41,643 nucleotides of DNA, taken from positions 1 to 41,643 of the forward strand of contig JAQGDQ010001430.1 of NCBI GenBank assembly GCA_030141605.1, read 5' to 3'. The notes under the pieces were generated by a model that had not been told where the DNA came from, made no database searches, and worked only from the letters and a program-made list of their open reading frames with translations. Position numbers and translations under genes: made by a program. This stretch comes from Tubiluchus corallicola. Its lineage: Eukaryota > Priapulida > Priapulimorpha > Priapulimorphida > Tubiluchidae. Position 1 is the stretch's first letter, and every line of letters starts with the position of its first letter. This document shows, piece by piece, positions 13,401-27,190 of the stretch.

Positions 13401-16400
13401 TACGCATTAAGTATTATCATGGTCGGCGTTGGCGACGGACCTTGGGACATGATGGAGGAGTTCGACGACCAGTTACCGCAGAGGAGATTTGATAACTTTC
13501 AGTTTGTGAACTACCATCAGACAACGCGCAAAGCCAAGAATCCCGAAGCTAGTTTTGCCTTGCACTCTCTGATGGAGGTACCAGCACAGTACAAGGCAAT
13601 ACAATCACTAGAATACTTGTTCAAACGCAATACTCGTAACTGTGAAGCAAGTACAAGTGTTCAAGGTCTGTTTGTTTAACACATTCCACAACAATAAGCT
13701 TTTCACAGTTTCACTGTGCGCACGCACAGTTGCTGCAGGTCGAAGGTGAAGTGTACCATAGCAACACATCTTAACTACAACCGTCAAGTGTTGTGTAAAG
13801 CAAAGCCGTCTGTCGCATCAGTTCAGTAACTTTGGTTGTTTTACGTGGACCTTACTTCGTTATGCATTAGTCTGTGCATAGAGTGATTTACCAACAGGAT
13901 CTTGCTTAGGAACAAGAAAAAATGAACTAGGTAAAGTTCTAGCTAGGTGTTAAAACTGCTACTGTCACAGTAGCTTGGGCTACGAGTCATTGTCAAGTGT
14001 ACACAAATGCGTTATCTGGTACACTTAACATTTGACTTTTTCATGCTCCACCAATAATCGCTGGAACTGTGAAAAGGCTTACTGAAATAAAAACCTCTAT
14101 TGCCTTAACATCATATTATTGTATGGGAGGTTCTGCAAATTTTGCAAAGATGTGGTTACTGAAATAATGTTTAAATTGAACTTACTACTCAATAATGACT
14201 AACAAAAAACAAGCACTGCACTGAATCCGCTATGGATCAATAATGACTAACAAAAAACAAGCACTGCACTGAATCCGCTATAGATTTAACTGCGCAGCCC
14301 AGCCATGATGAATTTAGTGAGATAGCTCGACAATAAACCAAAAATTTGAATACGGAAATTTAAATTTCCTGAATTTGTTTTTCAATATCCGTGCAAGTAT
14401 AGATTTAAATGCCACACATGCAAAGATAGATTGCTAGTCAATAGCCACATGCACAAAGTGATGTAACAATGGATACCATGTTGTGCAATAGAAAACTGCA
14501 GGTCGTTTGTACGACAAAAACAACCATCCAAGGTAACACTCTCTGTCTGTGCATGCGTGGCATTTAAATCTATGCATGCAGCCAGCATCACTTACTGCAG
14601 ATTTTTGATTTAGAAACGTGCACTAAAGATTCCTGCTATTGCAAAATTGTACTCATGGGTTACATTATTGCTAACTGCACTCAAAATCCATTAAGTTTCT
14701 AGTAAATAACTTCAGCAAGGATATATAATCACTAATCAGTAATGTTCTGAAACTCGTAGGTTTAGGCTTATCATAGCTCCGAAACAAAGATCTGTTTTCA
14801 TTTCTTTTTAATTATTCAATTTAGATTTGCCTAGTATTACCACGAGGAAGAGTGCATAATAAATTCACATTACAAGAAGATGAATAGATTTTCAAACACT
14901 GTACTCCTGACTGCAGAACAAAATATTGATTTTTATTTACTTGGTGATACAAGAATCGTGTGAAATAAAATGACACAATAATTATTAATGACAAGACTTC
15001 ATTGTGTTCATTAATACCTGTTAATACATGATGTAAAGTGATAGTAGAATATTTGATGTTATTTTTCCAAGTATTTTGCAATTTACATACATACATTATA
15101 GTGAAATACAGAAGTATTTATTTAAAAAAAAAACGATGTTCAGTATTTTGCTGTAACATTACCAGAAATCATCCAAATTTTAGGCAACTAAAACTGATGA
15201 ATGATTCTCTCAAAAACAATTATGGTAAAACTGAATGCTTAAAATTAGAGAGTTTCTCCTACAATCACAGAACAATTTTTTGTGATTGTGGGTGCAGAAC
15301 TGACGTCATCCTAATTGAATCCTCAGTCATGATGATCGTAGACTAGATTCATTTGTAGTTTAAAGCACGTTCTACAATTACAAGCGGACTGTACCTTTTT
15401 TACGGCGAGCGCTGAAAGTTTCTATATGATTTTCAGCTAAATAGTACCAACACGCGTACTTGAGTTTACGATTGTGTGCTTTCTCACTCTGTGACGTCTA
15501 AAGAATTTAAAACAATTAAATTCTTCAAAAATTCGTCCACAGAGTCGAGAACTGTAGCGAAACCAACTTCTGACCGTGACAGTAGCGGAAACTCTCTATT
15601 ATGAGTTTATGTGAAAACAGTACATAGCATAATTTAATTACTGTACATGATTACTTTGCTAAGCAGCATTCGTTGCTGTATTATATTAAGAAAAAGAACC
15701 ATACAAATCACTTATATGAAAATTACATAAATAAGAATTACAGTTATATAACGATTAGATCAGGGGTGTGCAAATTGCGGCCCGCGGGCCACTTGCGGCC
15801 CGCCGAGAGAATTAGTGCGGCCTGCGAAGAGACTTGTCGACCTAATGAAAGTGCGGCCCGGGCGATTAATTGAGTGTATCCAGCTGAAGTCCGTGCCATG
15901 ATCCCAAAGATAGTGCGGGTAGTTTTTTCTACTAGATCGGATGCCATTAACCCTTACAAGACGGTTGTAGCTTAATGTCACTGTACTACACAGACTGTGT
16001 GATACACATTACTAATATGCATTGTAATGAAATTACCACTATCTGTCCTGAAAGTAGAAATATGTGGTTTGTAATATAAATTTTAATAACTTCTAAAATA
16101 GTTTCTTGAGTGTAGAGGTAATGATGTACGCAGGTCGGATGTGAAAAAATCGTTATTAGGCCTTTCTGTACTTGGCTCCTTGATCAAACTGCCTGTGGCC
16201 CGCAGGAATTGCGAGAAAGTTTAATGTGGCCCGGCTAGTCAGATAATTTGCACACCCCTGGATTAGATGATTATTATTACTGTAAAATATTCATAATTAT
16301 AAAGATAATGCCACCATTAAGCAAAAAAAAAAACACACCAACGTGGGAAAATTTTTCTGGAATATAAATAACATAATGTAATATGAAATACTGAATTGTG

Positions 16401-19400
16401 CCATAGCATTTCGTATGTATTAAAGTTAAAGTAACTCAAACACATTATGAGCAGTAATTAACTGAAACAATATAATGAAATAATAGATTCAAGATGAGAT
16501 ATAAGATCAAATAGCAAGATGAGGAAAAAAGAGATATGTCAAAAATCACTAGAACTAAAAATCCTTGATTATAAACTACATTTAGACAAACTAATTATCG
16601 ATACTTTGCACTCACTAAAACTGCTTAGAATGCTTAAACAGTGCTACCATAATTACTAATCATCAAATTAGTTAATAAACAAATATATAAGTTTATAACG
16701 ATGCATAAAATCCTTGATTTGCTTTAAATAAGACCTGCATGTTATCTATATTACTTGAATTTCTTGACCCAAAAGCAGCACGCTGTGGTCAAGCAAAACG
16801 CCAAGAACTCTTTACAATCATAGATCATACATTACATTACACTGCTAGACAATAATGACGTTATCCATCAAATATAAATAAACTTGTTACTACTGACTAG
16901 AAAATCGCGAGATTAGTCCTCCTTCAACAACAGCTGCTACTCCAATGAGACAACAGTAATGAAACCATTAAATAACATTCAAAACATGAAACGTTCTTAG
17001 CAATCTCAAATAGTAGTACAACTTCCAAAAAGTTTGCATCTTCAAAGTGTAAAAGTAAATATAGAGTACAAAGCTATAGAAATAGACTAGTGTTGCATCA
17101 GTCAATGCATACATTGTCATTAGTTCTAACTACTAGTCGTAATAACAGCAGGTTGTGCCCTAGCTTCTTCTATTTTCCTGTTTTGTTTCACTATTATCGA
17201 CTAAAGAGATACCAAACAGCACACAAAGATGCTATATGAGTATTTGAATATGAATAACTAATTATGCACAGTCACAATTAACACATACTAAGCTTTTAAC
17301 ACGGTTGCTACATTACGATTTACTTTGGTTTATTAAATGGCCACAAAAAAGAGGCTCAAAAACTGACTTTAAAGGAAAATATTTGGATTTTTACAACAAC
17401 AGAAATAACAAATGACCGTGCGACTGATGACATGCTTATTAAAAGTGACAGATTTCCGATGTTTTGACGAAACTCAGGGCCAACTATCACACATTATCAA
17501 AGCAAAACAGATCAGACTTTCTCAAAATGAATGGAAGCTAGCAATGAAACATAACTGCTCATAAGAAAATTGAGTATTGCATTCGAAATTTGAAAACTTC
17601 GAAAATTTTTAACACGAAGACCTTGCGAACTGCATCAAAAAGATTTACAAAGTTAATCATTAAGCAAAATAAGCGTGACCTTACGGCCTCGGCGGATCCA
17701 CACAATTTTTTTCAAATTAAATTATATTTTCAGTAAATATACTGGAATGTTTCTAATATCACTTTTTTACGCAATATAAGGCAGATATCCTACCATTTAT
17801 TCTAAATGAGTCTTATTGCAAGTTTTTTTTCATGTGGGCAGCATTTTTAGTAACTATTTTAGTATACACTTTTACTGATTACTATAGATTAATTGTAAAC
17901 TCATAAATTTAAACGATTCAATCATCATTTTTTACCAACAGATCTATGCCTTTAAAGCAAGAGAGGAGTTCAATTTAAAAATATTGTAAAACAAAGAAGA
18001 AAATGTTTGCCATCCCATTAGCAATCAAAGAGCCCACGGTTCAATTCCAGCCTAGACGATTAATTTTTTGTCACTAAAATTATCATACTGTGAAATAACT
18101 TATTTTGGCCGTACTAAAATTTCACGCATTTGCATTTTACCCCTTTATAACAGCAGACAGATTAGACTACTTCACCAAGCCAATGCAAAGAATAAAAACA
18201 AAGCTGTGTATTCTGAGTATTTGATCTACTGCTATTTAGCAAGTCTTTAATGTCCTCGTCAAGCAACTAGTAACATCATTAACAAAGTGTTCAAATTAGT
18301 TGACCATTAGTTATCACGGTGCAGTATACACGTTTTCCTATGCATACAATACATAAACTACTAACCAGACATGCAAAATTTCTTTTTTATCATAGGTACC
18401 AAAACAATGCTCAAATTTCATTGCCGCCTTTAAATGCCAACAGGGCTGTGAACTCAGAGTCGTGGAGTCGGCAGTAAATGTACTGCTAAAGGAGTCAGAG
18501 GTGTTAGAACTTAGAGTTTTGGAGTCGGAGTCAGGACGCGGGAGCGCACTTATTGTTAGAGGAATCAGTTGCAGTCAGTAAAAAATAGAGAAACTCAAAA
18601 TCCAGTTACTTTTAAGTTTTAACAAATTTGTGCATGAAGTCCCATTATGGGATGCTTTCGTTGTTTATGCGGCTAGACTGTTTTTTGACCATAAGAAGTA
18701 GTGATGAAATGCCACTGTAGCTAAATATTGAGAGTGCTATAAACTTTACTTAAAGGCAGGAGTAGGAGTTGGAGTCAGGAGTTAGGGCTCCTAAAATTTT
18801 AGGAGTCAGAGTTGGATTTAAAATTTTAGGAGCCGGAGTCAGAGTTGGATCTTCTAAAATTCTAGGAGTTGGAGTCGGAGAGCCCACTCAGGAGTTTAAT
18901 GTGCTGACTCCACAGCCCCAAATTCCACTTTATTATTTTATAATAAAGCACTAGTTTAGCATCATTGCTTGGTTACTTGGTATAAAAGTCTAATAACTTC
19001 ATGTAGGTGATGAGATTAGTTGGTTACGAAATAGCATGGTGAACGTACTTGCAAGCTGCCAGGTCGGCTGAGTACTTTCCATGCACTCAAGCTGCAAGGA
19101 TCTCATCAAATTTACGGAGCAAATTTGGTCAGCTGGTTACAATGAACCTGCCAAAACAATGAAGGATATTCAACATGTTTCGCTATCTTATATTCCAGAA
19201 TTCTAAAATGAATCTGCTGTCAAAACAGGTAAAAGCAGCAATTAATCCAGCAAAAAAAACTAGCACTGTTGTACCAGACATGGCTAAAAAAAAAATTACA
19301 GCAATTTACCAGTGACAACTTTAACAGGAAACCTGGTATTATACTGTACTACATTGTAAAGCCCATGCTAAAGACCGAAGTGCAACTTTTCCGCATTTTG

Positions 19401-22400
19401 GATAAACTTAATATACATTTATAGTAGCTGAACTGTACTTTTGCATGTTCGTGCTTTTGCTCAAAAGTTACTGATTGAAATAAGTGAAATTAAGTTGGCA
19501 GTGAAATAAATTATTTCACAGTAATTCAACCTGCCCAACAGCATCTGAACCCTGAGAAAAGAACCAAGCAGTAGCAAAATGAGCACCGTGGCTGAGATAT
19601 TTGTTATCTCATGCTGATTTGGGACAACTGCAAAAAACAGTGGCAGTTTTCAGGAATCACGCAGTGGATCTGGTAACTACAAAATCAGTGGCTAACTCCA
19701 GGTCGAGTTTAATGTCACCACAAACATCTTTGACAACAATTGTGCAATTTTTCACATCACAAAAGACTTCTTTTATGACAACTGTGCAATTCTGCATCAT
19801 AGCTCAACACTAGTAACTCTTTCTCCTGCTTGAATATTTTTCACAATTTGTCTTTCTTGTTCTCAACTAAAACGTCACATCAAAATGCCTATATTTTCAC
19901 GTTAAATTCTTAACGATGAAAGTTAAGCAACACTGAACCTAGTTTGTGAATGACCAGTGTAAGAACTGCTTCTGCATAGTTTCACCTACCACATTTCTCT
20001 CAGCTTATAACCAAAACTCTACTGTAACATCTTAGAGAATTATAATTGCTAAAGCGCTAGGTTCCAGTTTGCTACATCTAAAAACAAGGATTGTTGAAGC
20101 TTAATAAATAATAATAATTCTTATTATGCTAATGTTATACTACCACAACAAGAGATTCTGTACTCTCCTCCAGCAAGTTCAACTTAATGGGATGCAGTGT
20201 TTACTTCGTCTATCGGAGGGTTCAGATGTTGAAAGTAAGTAAGACCAGACGTGTCGAACCAGGAGAAATCGACAAAACTGTTAGGATTCAAGTAAGCGTC
20301 CTGGTTGAAATGGAATAAACGGCTCAGTATTAGTGTTATCACAGACTGGTCAAAGCGGTGGCAACAGTGGCCGACTGGCTTGAATTCGTACTGAAAGTCA
20401 CAGGGTGCTTGATACGCCCCTGCGGGTGCGATGCAAGGTTCATACAAACTGCAGACCAACCACGGTAAAAACACGTTGTCGTACGTCCACTTGTTTTTGT
20501 ACATGGCAATAGCGCCACCTGCGACTGATTTCTGAGTAACAAACTCCGCGGACTTTTCGTTAAAATATTCAAATAGTTTGTCGTGTGTAAAGCAACGCAT
20601 CATACGTCTGTTGCTCCATACGGCAAAACTGATGTGATGCGGGATGGACCGTGACAGAGCGGTGACATACCTGGGACTGACATGCGAGCCAACCGGTCGT
20701 GCCGAGGTGTCGAGCCACAACACGTATCCAAATTCCGAGAGAGCTTCTTGCAGGATCACAGCTTTGAACGCATAATTTTTGAGATTCCTTATGTGGCTAG
20801 GATAAGCATCAAAATTAAACTCACGAAAAGTGCAGTTGCAATGCAATTTCAAAAATTGTCTCTGCTGCTCAGACAAGCCAAGATCATAGACAACTAACTG
20901 GAATTGACGCTCCAATGTTACTTGAAACATTTCGACCAATCCCAGCCCTTCCACAAAATGCGACGAATCAAAGCCGGTCACAAAAACTGGCAGTGAGAGA
21001 AGGCTTAAGCCATTGTGCTGTGTAAAGGGGATAATGTATGAGTGCACGTGCGGCAAAGTCTTCAAAGTTACGGCTCTGATTTTATTGTAATCGCTTTGTA
21101 AAATATGCCCAGTTTGATTAGTGATCATGCGTATTTTGACAGTTACTGGAAAAATTCGCCACCAGGCGAATAAGATCAAAATCGCAACACTCAGAAAAGC
21201 GGCAACCAGAAACACAGTGCGCCGGTTTTTCATGATTGCAAGCATCGCGGTTTTCTAACCTTCAATGTAAAAAAACCACTAAGATGTGAATCATCTGCAT
21301 GCAGAAGCAAGAATCAATCACTGTAAGTATCTTATAGGTAACACTTCTTGAAGCTGCCATAGCATGTACAATAACAGCTCGGAATGATGGATTCAGCACC
21401 AAAACAAGTGAACGCTCTTCTAAAGAGGTTATAGATAAGTGAAAAAGCTTAACAAGCAAACAAAAAAACTCAAGCACTACTAAAAACTGACATCTGTACT
21501 ATCACCTGATGTTTATCCTAATAATAAACTCATTGAAAGAAAAAACACTGGCAGATCACCGAAAAGGTAACTTAAAAGGTAACAGCTTCAGGTAATGGGG
21601 TTGAAAAACATTCCAGACATTTGCTACACGATCTGAAAAAGAAAAATGGATTTATATAACAAGCAAAAATTTATAGCACAAGAAAACATTCTTCATAAAT
21701 AAAGCTTTAACAATTCACCTTGAAATTACACATTTCTTATTGCACACAGAGCTTGCCTTAGCAGTAATGCTGTATGTAAATTGACAGTAGGTCATTTGAA
21801 GCAAGTTTGGATAACACTGAGTAAAGTTTGAAGAAATAATCAGAGTATTCATAGCACGCATTTCACTAATTAAGCAAAAATAGAAATTAGCATATCTTAT
21901 CAATAAGATTAATAACGGGTTTCTCGTGAATCAGTGGTGCACACTGGGATGGTGATACAGTGCTGCTTTACCAGGTGGCACAATATTTAAAATTATTAAG
22001 AAATTTGTTTTCTAGTTACACAAGTCTGACAAGCATAGCCTGTAAGCGTACTGCTAAATAATATAACTGCGTATAAGTTTTTTGAGACGTACTTTAAAAC
22101 TGCTTTACCTTCCCCTTTAAGTAATAATTCACCATATTTCGTTCACTACTTCACAAGATATATAGATGTGGAGTTACTTAATAGCAAACAGTAGTATCTA
22201 TTGCACCTTTTTTTTAATTCGAAACTATCAATAATATAAGATTATTGTGTTAGAATTCCGTTTATTTTTGGGATCCTGTTTTTAGTGTGATGATAGTGGC
22301 AGATGTATATTTACTTGTGAATGAAGGCCACAGCAATTTTGAGGGTAAATGAAAGTGTTTGAAAATGAAATGAACAATGACGTACATATATTTTGGAGCT

Positions 22401-25400
22401 GTTACACTTTCGCACCTCCTAGTTTTTTCTAGGTTATTACTTGTTTCTAGGCTCATAGGTCGTTATTCTATTATTCACACGTCATCAGTGAATGTTTCCG
22501 CTAATCTCGTGGTAATTTACTCATATATTTAGTATATAATTACCAATAATTACGTTGTATTCACAGTTGTGCACTATACAGTTCGTATCGCCATCATGTT
22601 TGTGTGTGTAGTCACGTGACGAATTTCGTACTAGTTTATGCATTATCAGGGCCTAGCTTAAAAGGCACGTGACACACTTTTATTTACGAAATAAAGAAAA
22701 AACCACATATAATATAATATGTGGGAACACTGTAATACGATACAAACTCCTGTGACTGCAACCATAATAAACATAAATTATGCAAAGAAACCAAAAATAC
22801 AGGTTAAGGGCCTCATACGCCACTGCGCGAGAGCGATTGCGCATTAGTGGTGTAAACACAGTTATTCACGTGGAGCTTCTTGCGTGTTGGTGACGGTAAG
22901 TAATGTATGACTTTAATTTGGAATTGTAAGGCCTAAAAACCAATAATATTATGGGAATATGGTGTATATTTCGCCTGTTGGTCTACTTTCTGGCCTGCAG
23001 GCGTGAAAACAAACAATAGGCCAGAAAAAACTAGGAGGTGCGAAAGTGTAATAACGCCTATATTTTCAAGAAAAGTTTCGCACTTAGCATGAGTTGTCAA
23101 ACGTGTCTAGCTTTAATCCGTAACAGTAATACTAAAAAGTCATAGGCTTCATAAAATTAGGCTAACTATTGCTCTGGATCATAATAAAGTTAATATTATT
23201 TTAAGCCAATTATTTCCAAATAAATAAACAAATTCAAAACTGAATTTCTTTGTATGGGTAGTGAACCTAATATACGTTCATATTTATTAGATTATAGTAA
23301 TACATAGTAATATTAAATTTAATGGCAACTAAGAACAATATCAAAATTGGCATTACGACGTTTTTGTCCTATATTTTTAAGTATATTAAGCGTGACGAGA
23401 CAAATTCTACTTATAATTTCTACCTATTATTTAGAAAGATTTCATTTATCATTCTTACAAAAAATAAATTAGATGAATAACGCTCAAATAACAGCCTTTT
23501 TCTCATCAATTTTACCTTTGATTTTTTGCTCACTGAAGCCGGAATGGCTCAATGGTGCATGTCTTCTCGACGCTTCAGGCAAGTTTAAATTCATGTCACC
23601 GCGAATTTATTTATACGTTCTTATCAGTCTTCACGACATGTACAAGACTATTTTTATTATACTGTTTTGTACTGACACCAACACATGATTAGGTGTTAAG
23701 TGAGCCCTCTCTTAGGAACTCCATATTTTTCCGCAAAGTTTCGTCTATGAAGGTTTAGGGTTGACGAGGCAATCAGCTTGCAGGCAAATTTTTAACTATT
23801 TCTTTCATTCAGTTCACTATTCCCACACGATCAAACAATGGTTCTTTTACGAATGTTGAGCAGTGGCCGCTTTAAAAAATTTTAAACTATATCCTCTAGC
23901 TTTTGAATCAACAACTAGATCAAAGAAATTATAGGGCAAACTGTTATATTTCCTAGTCAGTATCAATAGTATCTCTGCAGTGTCTTCTTAATTAAAGCGT
24001 GGTGAAATTGCACTACTTCGATCTTTCTAAATATGTGAGATTTTACAACCGTATCCTGTTCTTGTAGCATGTTTTTACACTCCTTCCAAGATCAATATTT
24101 CGTTCTGAGTCCGATAATGGTGCCAAAGTGGCACACAATAACTAGATGAGGTCACACTAAATCGGTGTATAATTTCAATAATTATTCATTATTTCTAGAA
24201 ACAATGTCACTCTTTAACGGTCCTAAATTCCATATTGCTTTTTTAATAGAGGCAACTCATTGCTGGGGAAATTTCATATCTGATTGATGTTATTATCACG
24301 CCAAGATCACTTTTACTATCTTAACTATGAAGAGTTGTTCCATTCACTTTTAAGATTCCCAGTACCACAATTCATTACCTCACACTCATCAACGTTAAAT
24401 AGCAGCTACGGTCATTAATTCACCAACATGATCATGTTGTAAAACTAACGACTTTACTACAAAATTAATTGAGCTATACAACTTTGTAACACCTGTAGAT
24501 GTTATTATGTGAGTGCAAGCTTCTTTATCATTAATGAAAATATAGAACAACACCGACCTGGGTACCAAACCTAGTGGAATGCCACTTGTCACAAACCTTT
24601 CAGACGATTCTGCTCCATCAAGTACGGCCGTTAGTTTTCTTCCAAACAACCAATCTTCAATGCAGCTGATGTTAATATATCACATGAAAAACAATGGCGT
24701 TTGTGGACGAAATGTAAAAATGTTTCCTGTGGATTTTCTACTATTTAAATTTTATTTTCATTTTTGTCGCACGTACGTGGGAAACCGAGCACAGAAGCAG
24801 AATGTAAAGAATTCGTAAAATTAATAGCTTACGACACGCCCTCATAAAGATTAATTTACTGACAGACACTTTAAAATTAATCAGTGCATGATTCCTATAC
24901 GTAAGCCACATACATATGTGATATGACAGCCACATATACCTGCATGGCGTAATTGGGTATATCACATAAGTAAGTGCGTAGTAACAAAACAAAACTTCGA
25001 CGTGTTCTACAGAAAATGCTCACATTAATCCGCCGTCATTACTTACTTGCTTCTACGTTCTAGTATATGACGTGTGCCATGCACTCCTACCTGCAGCCAC
25101 TGTCCACGATGCATCATCCCTGAAATCTAGAGTTGTATTTACTAAATATTTTTACAATATGGATATCATACACGTTAGTAGCTGGTCCTCTCGGCCTTTT
25201 TGTCGTTTCAAGAACATTGCTTGTTTCTTTTCTGTTTTTTCTGGATTATTACGTCATTACAGAGTTTAATTGCTACTTGGCAACCAGTGAAACTCACAAC
25301 ACGATCAGTGATTGATGCAAGCCTGAACGGGTAGGTTAATCTCTTACTACATAAAACATACCTCATTAAAATGTCATTAAATTTAGTGGATCGTTGGCCT

Positions 25401-27142
25401 GCAAATTCATTTGATGAAGACCAATAAGGAGAGAAAGAAAGAAAGATATTGGGGGATAGATTGAAAAAACAAGTTCAATAGAAATTAGTGGACACGTTTT
25501 ATTTCGTTTCACAAACCGTTTTCTTTCAAATGACTCCTACATTTTCTAGCTTTTCATCCCTTGTGTCTGTCCACAAATGTCATGATTAAAATAATTACAT
25601 AAGTACACAGTAGGTGGTGAGGCAATACTGCGCTTAATAACGTTGGTTTTAACCATAACTATGGTCTTAACTGATAATAAAGAAAACAAGTACAGTAGTC
25701 TGCGTGATGAAACGAAACGCTGGACCAAAACGAGCTATGATTATATTATGTTATTTAACCCAAAAAACGTTGATTTTACTAATTCCACTTGTCTTAGCAG
25801 CTTAATTTTGCATTGTAATCATTATCACTGTATCAAGTCATTTTTGGATTAAGCAAAAATTGCACTGCTGACACTGACGTTCTGTGTTTTCAATTATAAG
25901 ATAAAAACTTGTTGTTCTAGGTTTAATAAAAGAAGCTTGGAGAAAAACTGCTACAACTGACATGACTGATCTTAAAGAGGACGTTACAGATGTAAGACTT
26001 AATAAATTTCATTGTTTTACAGAACAGTCACTGCACGGTTATAACTGCGCATGCGTATAAACAACCCGACAGCTACTGTTATTATAACATTGCAGGCAAT
26101 CCAGTTTATTGTTTAATATACAAGCCACTTCAATTAAAAAGTGTTTCGTTAATATAATAGTAATGATAGTTTAGAAGTTATAAAGCTTATTGTAGGAGCA
26201 AAGTAAACTTTATTACCCATGACGACATCAGTAATGATTTCCATTCTTGTTTATAAAACGATCTATACATACTACAAGAATCCTGTAATTAAGAATTTCA
26301 AATGACATAATACTCAACATTTTATTTATAACGAGTAGTAACTCAACTGCTGCAGAACAAATATTGTAAAACATTTTCATTAGCTATAGTGGTTTACGAT
26401 TTGTTACTTGATATGAGTCGGATCTGGGGCGTATTAACCAGTAGGCTAAATAAGCTACAGCCTAGAGCGCCAAAGTTTGAGGGACGTCACATTTTAGAAA
26501 AAATTCTTATTGTCCTCGTAAAATGTGTATACTTTCATATTCATGTAAAGGGCGCATTTTATAACACACCACAGACAGTTACTGAGATGAGCTTCTATAT
26601 AAGTGTCACATAACGGTGCCACATAACGAACAGGTGCAAGATGTTACATAAGAAGCAGTTGTGCAGCCTACTCGAATATAAGTGCTATGCAAATACATGT
26701 AGTTAATAATGACCACGTGAAAACTAGGTTAATAGTGTTTCTAAAAAAACCCAAGTAACTCCATAAACAATTAAACATTCACAATAGAGATGGGCGGGAC
26801 AGAACATCAGCCTAGAGCGTCGTAAAATTTTGATACGCTACTGAGTCGAATTAATAGCTCTTAGGAACGAACGTTTTTAAAACACAGTTATGCAAAACCC
26901 GACTTTAAATAAAGTTTGATTTGAGCAAAACTAAACCGTGGAACTCATTAACCCTTAATGTGAAGTGCAGATATAATACTCACCGCTTCAAGCCGCCCGT
27001 TAAACAATACCTGTTTGCTACTTGTAAAAATTAAGTCTCCATAACTACCTATAGTTCCTGTACACATCTGTCATAAACCTGTGTTCTTTCTTGAGTAGAA
27101 AGCAGAGGGTTTTCTGATCTCATTGAGCTGAATCTTCACAAG

Positions 27143-27190
<48 letters not shown>

